37,203 bases of DNA from Bifidobacterium breve. Its GTDB lineage: Bacteria > Actinomycetota > Acidimicrobiia > Acidimicrobiales > Microtrichaceae. Both the position numbers and the translations under genes were made by a program. Location: assembly GCA_945888825.1 (NCBI GenBank), contig CAMDAT010000002.1, forward strand, positions 1 through 37,203. The letters run 5' to 3'. The notes beneath the pieces are model-generated. The model did no database searches and had not been told where the DNA came from. It was given only the letters and a program-made list of their open reading frames with translations. Shown here in pieces: positions 15,633-24,001 of the stretch (positions are counted from its first letter, which is position 1; each line of letters starts with the position of its first letter).

Positions 15633-16400
15633 ATGCGCGATGCACTAGGTGAAGTGCAATCAGTACTCGTACTCGGAGGCGGGTCAGACATTGGCCAGGC
15701 CGTGTGCCTGCGCCTGATACAAGGCCGCTGCAGAACCGTGATTCTGGCCGGACGCCCTGAAGATGGCATGGACGCTGTGGCTCAGGTGCTGCTCGCCGGA
15801 GGAGCAGACAAGGTGGAGATTGTTCACTGGGATTGCACTGACGTTGACAGCCACCCAAAGGTCATTGGTGATGTGTTCGACCAGTTCGGCGATATCGATC
15901 TGGTGTACGCACCCGCTGGAATTTTGGGCAGCCAAGAAGCGTTCGAGGCTGACCCAGCCTTTGCTGCTGCGGCCGTGCAGATCAACTTTGCAGGATTGGT
16001 CTCGGCCAGCTTGGTAGTAGCAGAACGCTTCAAGGCCCAAGGTCATGGCGTGTTGGTCCTGATGTCCTCCGTTGCTGGCCTCAGAGCCCGCAAGGACAAC
16101 TTCGTGTACGGATCAACCAAAGCCGGCTTGGATGCATTTGCCCAGGGTCTTGGGGACAGCTTGGTTGGAACGGGCATCAAGGTGATCGTTGTGCGCCCTG
16201 GTTTTGTTCATACCAAGATGACCACCGGCATGAAGGCTGCACCATTCTCGACCACTCCAGAAAATGTTGCAGAGCTGCTCAGCTCTGCACTCGCGAATGG
16301 CCACGAGGTGGTCTGGGCACCTCCGATCCTGAAGTACCCGTTCTTTATTTTCCGCCTCCTACCACGCGCAGTGTGGCGCAAGGTCAGCGAGCGCGGCTAG
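15633..16400 (+). CDS. DprE2-like short-chain dehydrogenase (decaprenylphosphoryl-2-keto-ribose reductase family)
   Basis: NAD(P)H-dependent reductase of 255 residues. It has the Rossmann motif GGGSDIG (15-21), catalytic Ser146 in MSSVAG, and Tyr159/Lys163 in FVYGSTKAGLD. NFVYGSTKAGLD, DSHPK and the C-terminal VVWAPP.LKY closely recall mycobacterial DprE2, which completes epimerisation of decaprenylphosphoryl-ribose to arabinose for cell-wall arabinan. That comparison is from memory. The DprE1 oxidase partner is not in the window, so the substrate is uncertain. I chose the ATG at 15633 because GGAG lies just upstream and the domain starts there; the in-frame ATG at 15531 would add a disordered extension over inverted repeats. 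Confidence 0.75.
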   Translation: MRDALGEVQSVLVLGGGSDIGQAVCLRLIQGRCRTVILAGRPEDGMDAVAQVLLAGGADKVEIVHWDCTDVDSHPKVIGDVFDQFGDIDLVYAPAGILGSQEAFEADPAFAAAAVQINFAGLVSASLVVAERFKAQGHGVLVLMSSVAGLRARKDNFVYGSTKAGLDAFAQGLGDSLVGTGIKVIVVRPGFVHTKMTTGMKAAPFSTTPENVAELLSSALANGHEVVWAPPILKYPFFIFRLLPRAVWRKVSERG

Positions 16401-16408
16401 CTCAGATC

Positions 16409-16438
16409 GGCCTGGTGGTACCGGCGCTGCCACTGGCC
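16409..16438. terminator. Terminator-like hairpin after the DprE2-like gene
   Basis: GGCC and GTGG pair with CCAC and GGCC around an 11-nt loop, with a small internal bulge, 9 nt after the stop codon. No T run follows, so it is a weak candidate. Confidence 0.25.
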
Positions 16439-16517
16439 TCGCGACCGCGCAGGCTGATAGCAGTGCTAACCAAGTATGCGTACCGGCACCTCCCGTCGGC
16501 GAAAGAGGAAATGACTC

Positions 16518-17456
16518 ATGAAGATTGCTCTCACTGGTGCTAGCGGCCTAATCGGCACGCAACTCATGGACGCGCTGCTGCGTGATGGCCACGAACTGAC
16601 TCAGTTCAGCCGTCCGAATTCTGCCCCGGCAGCGAGCAAGGCTTCGGGAGTAGATGCAGGTGCTGCCGCTTCGGTGGTTCGTCGGGCCTCTTGGGACCCG
16701 TCAAGAAAACTCATTGACTCCAGCGCACTCGAGGGCATCGATGCCGTCATTCATCTAGCGGGAGTGGGCATTGCCGATAGCCGTTGGACTCCCCAACAAA
16801 AAGATCGCATTCTTACCTCTCGCACGCTGGGAACCAGCCTGCTAGCCACGGCCCTTGCCGCCATGGACCAACCACCCGCAGTGCTGCTCTCTGGGTCGGC
16901 CATTGGCTATTACGGCGAGCATGGAGATGAGATTCTTGATGAGAGTGGCACTCCTGGTTCGGATTTCACTGCCCGTGTCTGCATCGATTGGGAGGCTGCA
17001 GCCCAGCCGGCAGTCGACGCCGGCATACGAGTTGCCCTCTTACGCACAGGAATTGTTCAATCCACCGAAGGTGGAGCGCTCGCGAAACAACTGCCCTTCT
17101 TTAAATTGGGCCTTGGCGGCAAGGTCGGTTCTGGTAAGCAGTACATCAGTTGGATCTCAATCGAAGACGAGGTTCGTGCAATCCAATTTCTTCTGACTCA
17201 TGAGCTTGCCGGAGCAGTCAACCTGACTGCGCCAGAGCCAGTCACCAACGCCGAGTACACCAAGATTTTGGGTGGCGTACTTCACCGGCCGACGACCATC
17301 TTGCCCATCACTGGCCCGCGGTTGCTGTTCGGCAAGGAATTGGCCGACTCTCTGCTTCTGACGAGTTCACGAGTCGTGCCTGCGGCACTGCTTGAAGCAG
17401 GGTTCACCTTTAGCTATCCCGAGCTCGAACCCGCGCTTGCTGCTTTGCTCGCCTAG
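16518..17456 (+). CDS. TIGR01777-family epimerase (YfcH/SulA-like)
   Basis: Atypical extended SDR of 312 residues. The N-terminal TGASGLIG (6-13) binds the dinucleotide. IHLAGVGIADSRWTPQQKDRI, SGSAIGYYG and the C-terminal DUF1731-like end (LLFGKELADSLLLTSSRVVPAALLEAGFTFSYP) are hallmarks of the TIGR01777 family. The catalytic role is not established for the family. In mycobacteria a relative (Rv2216, from memory) lies between the E2 gene and lipB, so the nearby E2-lipBA block fits an old actinobacterial neighbourhood. Ribosome-binding site AAAGAGGA precedes the ATG. It may be transcribed with the SRPBCC and HAD genes downstream. Confidence 0.88.
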   Translation: MKIALTGASGLIGTQLMDALLRDGHELTQFSRPNSAPAASKASGVDAGAAASVVRRASWDPSRKLIDSSALEGIDAVIHLAGVGIADSRWTPQQKDRILTSRTLGTSLLATALAAMDQPPAVLLSGSAIGYYGEHGDEILDESGTPGSDFTARVCIDWEAAAQPAVDAGIRVALLRTGIVQSTEGGALAKQLPFFKLGLGGKVGSGKQYISWISIEDEVRAIQFLLTHELAGAVNLTAPEPVTNAEYTKILGGVLHRPTTILPITGPRLLFGKELADSLLLTSSRVVPAALLEAGFTFSYPELEPALAALLA

Positions 17457-17519
17457 CGTGGTGAACGATTACTTCGACTGCGCAACCCAGCGTAAGAGAA
17501 ACAAAGATGGGAACAGATC

Positions 17520-17987
17520 TTGAGCGCAAACAACAAGCAAGTCTCCGCGACTCGTGTCATTGCAGCGGACGCGCAGCGTATTTTTGATGTAATAGCGGAC
17601 CCGACACTGCATCACGTCATCGACGGTTCTGGCAGCGTTCAAGGTGCCAAGGGAGAATCTCGCAAGCTGGCTCTCGGAGACAAGTTCTCGACCAATATGC
17701 GCATCGTTGTGCCCTATCGGATCAGCAACAAGGTGGTGGAATACGCCGAAGGGCGACTCATTGCTTGGGCGCATGCTGGCGGGTGGCGTTGGCGCTACGA
17801 GCTTGAACCAATTACCGAAGGCGCTGACGCTGGCTCCACTCTGGTGACCGAGACCTTCGATTGGTCGACCTCAAAATTCGGATCCTATGTAGAGATCACA
17901 AAATCTCCGGCAAAGAACTTGAAGTCCATGGAGTCAACCCTGGCGCGCCTAGACGCCTTCGTTGAAAACACCTCGTCGCCCCTTTAA
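17520..17987 (+). CDS. SRPBCC (polyketide cyclase/START-like) family protein
   Basis: A 155-residue single-domain protein with the helix-grip layout: N-terminal strand VSATRVIAADAQRIFDVIADPTLHHVIDG, central strands (KVVEYAEGRLIAWAHAGGWRWRYEL) and a long C-terminal helix (SPAKNLKSMESTLARLDAFVE). Members bind hydrophobic ligands; no ligand can be assigned. It starts with TTG. An ATG 14 nt upstream is out of frame, and the AAGATGGGA there probably serves as the ribosome-binding site. Its end overlaps the next gene by 26 nt if that gene uses its first start. Confidence 0.8.
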   Translation: MSANNKQVSATRVIAADAQRIFDVIADPTLHHVIDGSGSVQGAKGESRKLALGDKFSTNMRIVVPYRISNKVVEYAEGRLIAWAHAGGWRWRYELEPITEGADAGSTLVTETFDWSTSKFGSYVEITKSPAKNLKSMESTLARLDAFVENTSSPL

Positions 17988-18705
17988 GACTCCACGCTCC
18001 AGACTGGTACCTAGGTTGACTGAACTATCGAGACGCAAAGTTGCTGCCTTTGACTTTGACGGGACTCTGTCGAAGAGCGACACACTCATTCCCTTTCTAC
18101 TGAGAGTTACAGGGCGCTCACGCTTTGCTCAGATAGCAGCAGAGGTTGGGGTTTCGGGGCTTCGAAGAAACGTTGATCTTCGTGACCGGGACGCAGTTAA
18201 GGCCGAGATGATTCATCGCTCGATGTGCGGTCGGCGCGAGCAAGATTTGCAGCACCTAGGCAGTCTGTATGCCCGCGACTTGCTGGTCAACGAGTTGAAT
18301 CCAACGGTGCTGCAACGACTTGAGCAGCATCGTGACGCTGGCCATGAGTTGCTCTTCGTCTCGGCTTCTCTGACCTATTACCTTGAACCACTCGCTCAGG
18401 AATTGGGAGTGACTGCAGTGATCGCCGTTGAACCCAGCGTGGAGTACGGCCTGCTGACAGGGCAGATGGAGTTTCCGAACGTGCGCGCCGAGCAGAAGGC
18501 TCTCCGGCTGCGTGCATGGCTGGGCCAGCCGGCACTAGGTCCGATGAAAAACCTTGAACTTTGGTCCTATGGAAACTCCAGCGGCGACCACGCACTGCTC
18601 GCCATGGCCGATCACGCTTACTGGTTAGGCAAATCTTCAAAAATGCCAAAGGGAGCGATCATGATGAGTCCCTCAGCAGCACCCTTTGATACTGCAGAAC
18701 AGTGA
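17962..18705 (+). CDS. HAD-superfamily IB hydrolase (phosphoserine-phosphatase-like)
   Basis: Phosphatase of 247 residues with the HAD motifs: AFDFDGTL (nucleophile Asp31, acid/base Asp33), motif II in LLFVSAS, a lysine in VRAEQKALRLRAWL, and motif III/IV in YGNSSGDHALLAMADH. It belongs to the IB subfamily with a helical cap, like actinobacterial TIGR01490 proteins; the substrate, phosphoserine or a lysophospholipid, cannot be told. The first start (TTG at 17962) overlaps the SRPBCC gene by 26 nt. A second TTG at 18016 would remove the overlap and still leave the domain whole. Confidence 0.85.
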   Translation: MKTPRRPFKTPRSRLVPRLTELSRRKVAAFDFDGTLSKSDTLIPFLLRVTGRSRFAQIAAEVGVSGLRRNVDLRDRDAVKAEMIHRSMCGRREQDLQHLGSLYARDLLVNELNPTVLQRLEQHRDAGHELLFVSASLTYYLEPLAQELGVTAVIAVEPSVEYGLLTGQMEFPNVRAEQKALRLRAWLGQPALGPMKNLELWSYGNSSGDHALLAMADHAYWLGKSSKMPKGAIMMSPSAAPFDTAEQ

Positions 18706-18736
18706 CCCGCCGCACAGCGACAGGTCAGCGGATCAC
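18702..18736. terminator. Bidirectional terminator-like inverted repeat between convergent genes
   Basis: GTGACCCGC (18702-18710) and GCGGATCAC (18728-18736) pair with one mismatch around a 17-nt loop. The arms include the stop codons of both the HAD gene and the HSD10-like gene. There is no T run. Confidence 0.35.
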
Positions 18737-19509
18737 TTCGGCTGCATCCTCGTGCCAGTGTCGATACGCACTGATTCACCGTTGATGTACCCGTTCGTGA
18801 TTAGTTCGATAGCAAGCGAGGCGTACTCGGATGCGAACCCAAGGCGCTTGGGGAAGAGGGTGTCCTTCATGAGGTGATCTTTCATCTCTTGATTGCCACC
18901 ATAAATCGGCGTATCAAAGAAACCAGGGATGATGGTGTTGCAGCGGATTCCGGCCGGGGCCAAGTCACGTGCGATAACCAACGTCATTCCGACGATGCCG
19001 GCCTTTGAAGCAGCGTAAGCAACCTGACCAACTTGGCCTTCGACTGCAGCCACAGATGCAGTGTTGATGATTGCGCCACGGGCGTTGTCCTGATCTGGCT
19101 CATTCAATGACATTGCGGATGCGGCTAGGCGAGTCACGTTGAATGTGCCAACCAAGTTGATGTCGATGACCTTGCGGAAAAGCTCAAGGTTGTGAGCTGA
19201 TTCGTAGCTGCCGTCACGGCCGATCGTGCGGGAAGCCCAACCGATGCCTGCGGAGTTGATCACAGCCCGTAGCGGACCGAGTTCTTTTGCGGCCTCCACA
19301 GCAGCAATGACTTGCTCCTCGTCGGTCACGTCGGCTGCAGCAAAGATGCCACCGACCTCTTTGGCGAGGGCATCGCCCTTCTCTGCTTGGCGGTCAAGGT
19401 CAAGGATGACAACCTTGACGCCCTTCGCTGCGAGGGCGCGAACCGAGGCTTCGCCAAGTCCAGAGGCTCCACCTGTGACTATTGCTGATGCATTCTGAAG
19501 TTCCAACAT
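18733..19509 (-). CDS. 3-hydroxyacyl-CoA dehydrogenase, HSD10-like SDR
   Basis: NAD-dependent oxidation of 3-hydroxyacyl-CoA, or 2-methyl-3-hydroxybutyryl-CoA in isoleucine breakdown. The 258 residues resemble human HSD17B10 along the whole length: TGGASGLGEA (12-21), Asp37 for NAD, NSAGI, INTASVAAVEGQVGQVAYAASKAGIVGMTL with Ser152, Tyr165 and Lys169, then ARDLAPAGIR and the C-terminal NGESVRID. The frame stays open 36 codons upstream, but I place the start at the ATG 19507-19509: the SDR fold begins there, and the extension would run through a palindromic operator. It faces the acyl-CoA dehydrogenase functionally through that shared operator. Confidence 0.9.
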   Translation of the reverse strand: MLELQNASAIVTGGASGLGEASVRALAAKGVKVVILDLDRQAEKGDALAKEVGGIFAAADVTDEEQVIAAVEAAKELGPLRAVINSAGIGWASRTIGRDGSYESAHNLELFRKVIDINLVGTFNVTRLAASAMSLNEPDQDNARGAIINTASVAAVEGQVGQVAYAASKAGIVGMTLVIARDLAPAGIRCNTIIPGFFDTPIYGGNQEMKDHLMKDTLFPKRLGFASEYASLAIELITNGYINGESVRIDTGTRMQPK

Positions 19510-19522
19510 TTCAGAGACTCTA

Positions 19523-19538
19523 TTGACCGAACGGTCAA
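19523..19538. promoter_or_regulatory. Palindromic operator upstream of the HSD10-like gene
   Basis: TTGACCGAACGGTCAA, symmetric except for the central AA. It lies 13 nt upstream of the chosen ATG, a position where a bound repressor would block transcription or initiation. It matches the element at 9468-9483 at 14 of 16 positions (TTGACCGATCAGTCAA). The divergent J-domain gene starts 84 nt away on the other side. Confidence 0.58.
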
Positions 19539-19622
19539 GCAGGCCAACCGAAACCATAAGAAATCTCGAATTTCGTTCACAATTCTTTAGTGACCGCGTT
19601 CCTCTGCCGAGAATCAAGCTGA

Positions 19623-19949
19623 ATGACCACTCAGCCCACCGAGCAACTAAAGGAAGCAGACGTGAATACTGCCGCGGCCACCGCTACCGAATCCCCGACT
19701 ATTCAAGGCCCACCGGGGTTGTTCAGTTACCCGGACCCAACCGCTGGCCCGTATGCGGCACTTGGTCTGACCAGATTGGCCACCTGGAAAGAAATCACCA
19801 CTGCTCATCGAATTCTGCTCTCCGAACTACATCCAGACCGCCATGTTGAGGCCGATCAGGAACTTCGCGATCTTGCCGAACGGCGAGTCCGCGACGTCAA
19901 TGAGGCATTCGCCACCATTCGTCGGCAGCGATCTGGGAAGAACCGATAG
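19623..19949 (+). CDS. Small J-domain (DnaJ-like) protein
   Basis: A 108-residue protein with a disordered first 40 residues and a C-terminal J-like domain (about 43-100): YAALGLTRLATWKEITTAHRILLSELHPDRH with the HPD triad at 70-72, then a helix ending RDVNEAFATIR. HPD is what stimulates DnaK ATPase. There is no Gly/Phe region or zinc domain, so it may be a specialised co-chaperone with an unknown client. A GTG at 19662 with AAGGAAG in front is an alternative start that would lose only the disordered part. Confidence 0.75.
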   Translation: MTTQPTEQLKEADVNTAAATATESPTIQGPPGLFSYPDPTAGPYAALGLTRLATWKEITTAHRILLSELHPDRHVEADQELRDLAERRVRDVNEAFATIRRQRSGKNR

Positions 19950-19967
19950 AGCAAACTTGCCAATCCG

Positions 19968-21095
19968 CTAACGCAGAAGCTGCAGTTCTATTTGCCAGAC
20001 CTCATCACCTAGGGCCTGAGTAAATTTGTTGAGTTGCAAGTCGGCTTCGCCGTTCACTCCGTCAGTCACGACGATGGCGCCAAGCGACACAGACCTGAGC
20101 CAGCCATCCCTGCGTCCCAGCGCTGCTCGCTTTGCCGTGGCATCGGCTGGCAACTTTTTCTCTAGAGTCACCGTGCTCCTGGCCCCTGCGCAAGCTGTAT
20201 CGAACACGGCGCGGGTATGCGCTGACCAAGAGGATGCCGGATCTGGGTACGGCAACACGACCACATAAGGAATGCCGGCGTCGTTTGCAGCCGCAGCAGC
20301 GAGCTGTTCGGCACCCGGGCGCAACCCAGTCAGGACAACAAGGTCAGACCGAAGCTCAGCCTGTGCAGTCAGCACCTCAGCTAGGTGCCTGCGTAGCTTT
20401 TTTCCCGTCTCAGACTCAGCAAGATCAGCCGAGCGGATTCCGACCACCGCATAGGGTGAACCCTGCGGAATCCGCCCATCGCGAAGTGCCGGTCGATCGG
20501 CCCCGAGGTCGACCACAGCGGACCGTAATGAGGCCGCGCGTGGGCTCGGCGAATCAGGAGGGCCCATCTGATCTTCAGTCGGGGGTACTTCGCCACTCAT
20601 GTTCTGCGTGGAGAGCGCTACAGCCACTGCAAGTCGATCCACTACATCGTTCATCGGGTCACCACTGTGGCCCTTTACCCAGTCGAACGTGGTCTGGCTC
20701 TCTAGGGCAAGCTCAATAAACGGCTCCCAGAGGTCACGATTAGCAACGGGTTCCTTCTTGGAGTTCTTCCACCCACGCTTTTGCCATCCACGCCACCACT
20801 CATCACGAAAGCAGTTCACGACATACGTGGAATCACTCACGATATGGACGGGGCCCTCGATTGTTTTCACTGCTTGGAAAGCCGCCAGAATTTCCATCCT
20901 CTGGTTTGTGGTTGAGGGGTCATAGCCCGAGGCCCAAGCACCGCCTGGAATCGCCCAAGCCCAGCCGCCGGGGCCCGGATTTCCGCGGCACGCGCCATCG
21001 GTATATGCAACAGTTGCCCCATTCGGGGCGGCGAAAGGTTCGGGTCGAGACACTGATCGCACGCTAGCCCCACAAGGCCGTCCGCAAATGATCAT
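19968..21095 (-). CDS. RNase HI fused to a C-terminal SLOG/LOG-like nucleotide-binding domain
   Basis: 375 residues from the chosen ATG at 21095. Residues about 28-160 are RNase HI: YTDGACRGNPGPGGW, with catalytic Asp33, Glu68, Asp88 and Asp153 (VDRLA), and WVKGHSG near 140. It cuts RNA in RNA-DNA hybrids. A disordered Pro/Ser linker (about 165-208) leads to a Rossmann-like domain (about 214-350): YAVVGIRSADL, DLVVLTGLRPGAEQLAAAAANDAGIPYVVVLPYPD and GAIVVTDG resemble SLOG family proteins (DprA/LOG relatives). The frame is open 11 codons further up with GTG/ATG starts, but an AGGAG lies 10 nt before the chosen ATG. It is divergent from aceE. The domain assignment of the C-terminus is by eye. 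Confidence 0.85.
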   Translation of the reverse strand: MIICGRPCGASVRSVSRPEPFAAPNGATVAYTDGACRGNPGPGGWAWAIPGGAWASGYDPSTTNQRMEILAAFQAVKTIEGPVHIVSDSTYVVNCFRDEWWRGWQKRGWKNSKKEPVANRDLWEPFIELALESQTTFDWVKGHSGDPMNDVVDRLAVAVALSTQNMSGEVPPTEDQMGPPDSPSPRAASLRSAVVDLGADRPALRDGRIPQGSPYAVVGIRSADLAESETGKKLRRHLAEVLTAQAELRSDLVVLTGLRPGAEQLAAAAANDAGIPYVVVLPYPDPASSWSAHTRAVFDTACAGARSTVTLEKKLPADATAKRAALGRRDGWLRSVSLGAIVVTDGVNGEADLQLNKFTQALGDEVWQIELQLLR

Positions 21096-21151
21096 GACGG
21101 TGCCGCTCCTGCGCTTACCCTTCATCACACCACTGCAACTCGGAGAGCTTC

Positions 21152-23899
21152 ATGAATATCGACGGCTTCGCTCATCAACTTCCCGACACCGATCCACAAG
21201 AGACTGAGGAATGGCTTGATTCTCTGACTGCCGTGGTCGAGACCCATGGCCACTCTCGAGCCCGCTATTTAATGGCAAGGCTCCGTGAGCGCTCTATGGA
21301 GCTCGCCGTTGACACTTCAGCGAGCGTCTCAACCCCGTATATCAACACCATCCCCAAGGATGACGAACCTTGGTTCCCCGGAGATATCCACATCGAGCGA
21401 CGCATTCGGGCGTATATCCGCTGGAATGCGGCTGTCATGGTGGTGCGTGCGAATCTGCATGCTGACGGGATCGGGGGCCACCTCTCTACTTTTGCTAGTT
21501 CCGCTGCCCTGTACGAAGTTGGGTTTAATCACTTCTTCAAGGGCAAGCATGCAGGCCACCCCGGAGACCATGTGTACTTCCAAGGACATGGCTCCCCGGG
21601 GATCTATGCCCGAGCGTTCCTTGAGTACCGACTCGATGAGGGAGACCTTGATCGATTCCGACGAGAAGTCACTCTGGCGGACTCGCCGCCCTCCCAAACT
21701 GGTCACGGTTTATCTTCGTACCCGCACCCTCGCCTGATGCCCGAGTTCTGGGAATACCCGACTGTGTCGATGGGATTGGGTCCGATCCTGTCGATCTATC
21801 AGGCCCGTTTCAACAAGTACCTACAGAACCGCCGCATTGACGACGCCTTGAGTAGCCGAGTCTGGGGGTTCGTCGGTGACGGTGAGATTGACGAGCCCGA
21901 AACCCTTGGCGCAATCTCGCTTGCAGCGCGCGAGAAGCTCGACAATCTGACCTGGGTCGTGAACTGCAACCTGCAACGCCTAGACGGACCCGTTCGCGGC
22001 AACGGAAAGGTCATTCAAGAACTCGAAGCCATCTTCCGGGGCAACGGTTGGAACGTCATCAAGGTGATCTGGGGCGGAGGTTGGGACGAACTCCTCGAGA
22101 AGGACGTAGACGGTGTCCTGCTTAACAAAATGAACTCAACGATTGATGGTGAGTTCCAGCAGTACGCGATTGAATCTGGAAGCTTTATCCGGGAGCACTT
22201 TTTCGGCCCCGACCCTCGGTTGCGCGCCATGGTCGAACATCTCTCCGATTCGGAACTTCAGAACCTGCCCCGAGGTGGTCACGATTATCAGAAGCTCTAC
22301 GCCGCCTATGCCGCAGCTGTAGAAACTACGGGTGCCCCCACTGTGATTCTGGCCAAAACAATTAAGGGCTGGACTCTGGGCAACGGGTTTGAAGGCCGAA
22401 ACTCCACCCATCAGATCAAGAAGATGAGCCCCAAGCAGCTCATCGAGCTACGAGACCGCCTACACCTTCAAGACGTCCTGCCTGACTCAGCATTTGAGGG
22501 TGGCTTGCCACCCTACGTTCGCCCAGCACCGGACTCAGAAATCGCCACGTATCTCCTTGGGCGACGAACAGCGTTAGACGGCCCTTTACCTTCGCGAGTA
22601 GTTGAAAACCGTCGCCCACTTGTCCTTCCGAATGACTCGGTGTTCACCGAGTTTCTACAGGGTTCCGGCACGCAGGCAGTTTCCACCACCGTGGCATTTA
22701 CTCGCCTGCTACGAAACTTGTGCCGCGACCCACAAGTCGGCAGCAGGGTCGTCCCGATCATTCCTGATGAGGCCCGAACCTTTGGCATGGACGCGATGTT
22801 CAAAGAGCTGGGCATCTACTCGGCCCTAGGTCAGAACTACGAGCCAGTGGACCACGATCTGCTTCTCTCCTACAAGGAATCCACTGACGGGCAGATACTT
22901 GAAGAAGGAATCACCGAGGCAGGTGGCCTAGCTGACTGGACTGCAGCAGCTACGAGTTACGCGCACCGCGGCGTGGCGATGATTCCCTTTTTTACCTTCT
23001 ACTCGATGTTTGGATTCCAGAGGGTCGGCGATTTGATCTGGGCTGCTGCGGATGCACGGGCACGCGGATTCTTGATGGGGGCTACGGCCGGTCGCACGAC
23101 CCTTCAAGGCGAAGGCTTGCAACACAACGACGGTCAAAGCTTGGTGTTGTCAAGCGTCGTCCCCGTATGCCGCTCCTACGATCCAACCTTTGCTTTTGAA
23201 ACCGCGCTGATTGTTCGCGATGGAATCCACCGCATGTACCCCGGCGGGGATGCAACTGCTGGCGCGGACATTTTTTATTACATCACCTTGTATAACGAGA
23301 ATTATCAGATGCCGGCGATGCCCACTGACGAAGCAGGGCACAGCGTTGCCGAGGGCGTAGTCAAGGGCCTCTACCGGTCAGATCTTGGCCCATCAAACGC
23401 TGGCCCACGCGCTACAATCCTGTTCTCGGGTGCCGCCCACACTGAGGCGCTCAAGGCCCAAGCGGAACTCACCGAGCACTATGGGGTGAGCGCCGAATTG
23501 TGGTCTGCGACTAGCTACCAACAGCTACGTGTCGAGGCACTTGAAGTCGACCGCTGGAACTCGTTACATCCCGAAGAGCAGCCTCGAGTTCCATGGGTGA
23601 CGAGTCAACTAGAACGCTCCCAAGGTCCGATCGTTGCAGTCACTGACTTCATGCGGATGGTGCCCGATCAAGTCTCACGCTGGTCACCACGAGCCTGGCA
23701 TTCGCTCGGCACCGACGGGTTTGGACGTTCAGATACTCGAGAGACTCTTCGTCACTATTTCGAGACTGATGCTCCAAATATCGTGCTGGCCGTCCTCAAC
23801 CAACTTGTGGCCGACGGCACCTTGGTACCCGCTGCCATTTCGGACGCAATTAGCCGCTACAACTTAGACACAGAAGGCCCAGTTCCCTGGCACGGCTAG
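21152..23899 (+). CDS. aceE: Pyruvate dehydrogenase E1, homodimeric AceE type
   Basis: Thiamine-diphosphate enzyme that decarboxylates pyruvate and acetylates the lipoyl group of E2. The 915 residues match the family length, about 890-930. The thiamine-binding motif spans GDGEIDEPE (from residue 242) to NCNLQRLDGPVRGNGK. The segment PYINTIPKDDEPWFPGD and the C-terminal transketolase-like half (FSMFGFQRVGDLIWAAAD; GATAGRTTLQGEGLQHNDGQS) are characteristic. A GGAGAG ribosome-binding site lies 5 nt before the ATG. The matching E2/E3 genes are at 12-15 kb on the other strand rather than adjacent, as in other actinobacteria. Confidence 0.97.
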   Translation: MNIDGFAHQLPDTDPQETEEWLDSLTAVVETHGHSRARYLMARLRERSMELAVDTSASVSTPYINTIPKDDEPWFPGDIHIERRIRAYIRWNAAVMVVRANLHADGIGGHLSTFASSAALYEVGFNHFFKGKHAGHPGDHVYFQGHGSPGIYARAFLEYRLDEGDLDRFRREVTLADSPPSQTGHGLSSYPHPRLMPEFWEYPTVSMGLGPILSIYQARFNKYLQNRRIDDALSSRVWGFVGDGEIDEPETLGAISLAAREKLDNLTWVVNCNLQRLDGPVRGNGKVIQELEAIFRGNGWNVIKVIWGGGWDELLEKDVDGVLLNKMNSTIDGEFQQYAIESGSFIREHFFGPDPRLRAMVEHLSDSELQNLPRGGHDYQKLYAAYAAAVETTGAPTVILAKTIKGWTLGNGFEGRNSTHQIKKMSPKQLIELRDRLHLQDVLPDSAFEGGLPPYVRPAPDSEIATYLLGRRTALDGPLPSRVVENRRPLVLPNDSVFTEFLQGSGTQAVSTTVAFTRLLRNLCRDPQVGSRVVPIIPDEARTFGMDAMFKELGIYSALGQNYEPVDHDLLLSYKESTDGQILEEGITEAGGLADWTAAATSYAHRGVAMIPFFTFYSMFGFQRVGDLIWAAADARARGFLMGATAGRTTLQGEGLQHNDGQSLVLSSVVPVCRSYDPTFAFETALIVRDGIHRMYPGGDATAGADIFYYITLYNENYQMPAMPTDEAGHSVAEGVVKGLYRSDLGPSNAGPRATILFSGAAHTEALKAQAELTEHYGVSAELWSATSYQQLRVEALEVDRWNSLHPEEQPRVPWVTSQLERSQGPIVAVTDFMRMVPDQVSRWSPRAWHSLGTDGFGRSDTRETLRHYFETDAPNIVLAVLNQLVADGTLVPAAISDAISRYNLDTEGPVPWHG

Positions 23900-23902
23900 C
23901 CG

Positions 23903-23938
23903 AGAACCCGTTCTGTCCTGCGCGGCCCCAATGGGGTC
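23903..23938 (+). terminator. Two small hairpins after aceE
   Basis: AGAACCCGTTCT (23903-23914) is a 5-bp-arm inverted repeat just after the stop codon. GGCCCC-AAT-GGGGTC (23924-23938) forms a 6-bp stem with one G-U pair. No T run follows, and the 102-nt gap to bioB must also hold any bioB promoter, so the function is uncertain. Confidence 0.3.
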
Positions 23939-24001
23939 TCAGGTTCGGCCGAGTGGGCTGAGTTGGGTCGGGCTGCGGTGTGACAACTACCTTTCTGCAT
24001 C

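Noticed and set aside
19510..19617. N-terminal extension of the HSD10-like protein to a start at 19617
   Set aside because: The SDR fold begins at the Met encoded at 19507-19509, and the extension would code through the palindromic operator at 19523-19538.
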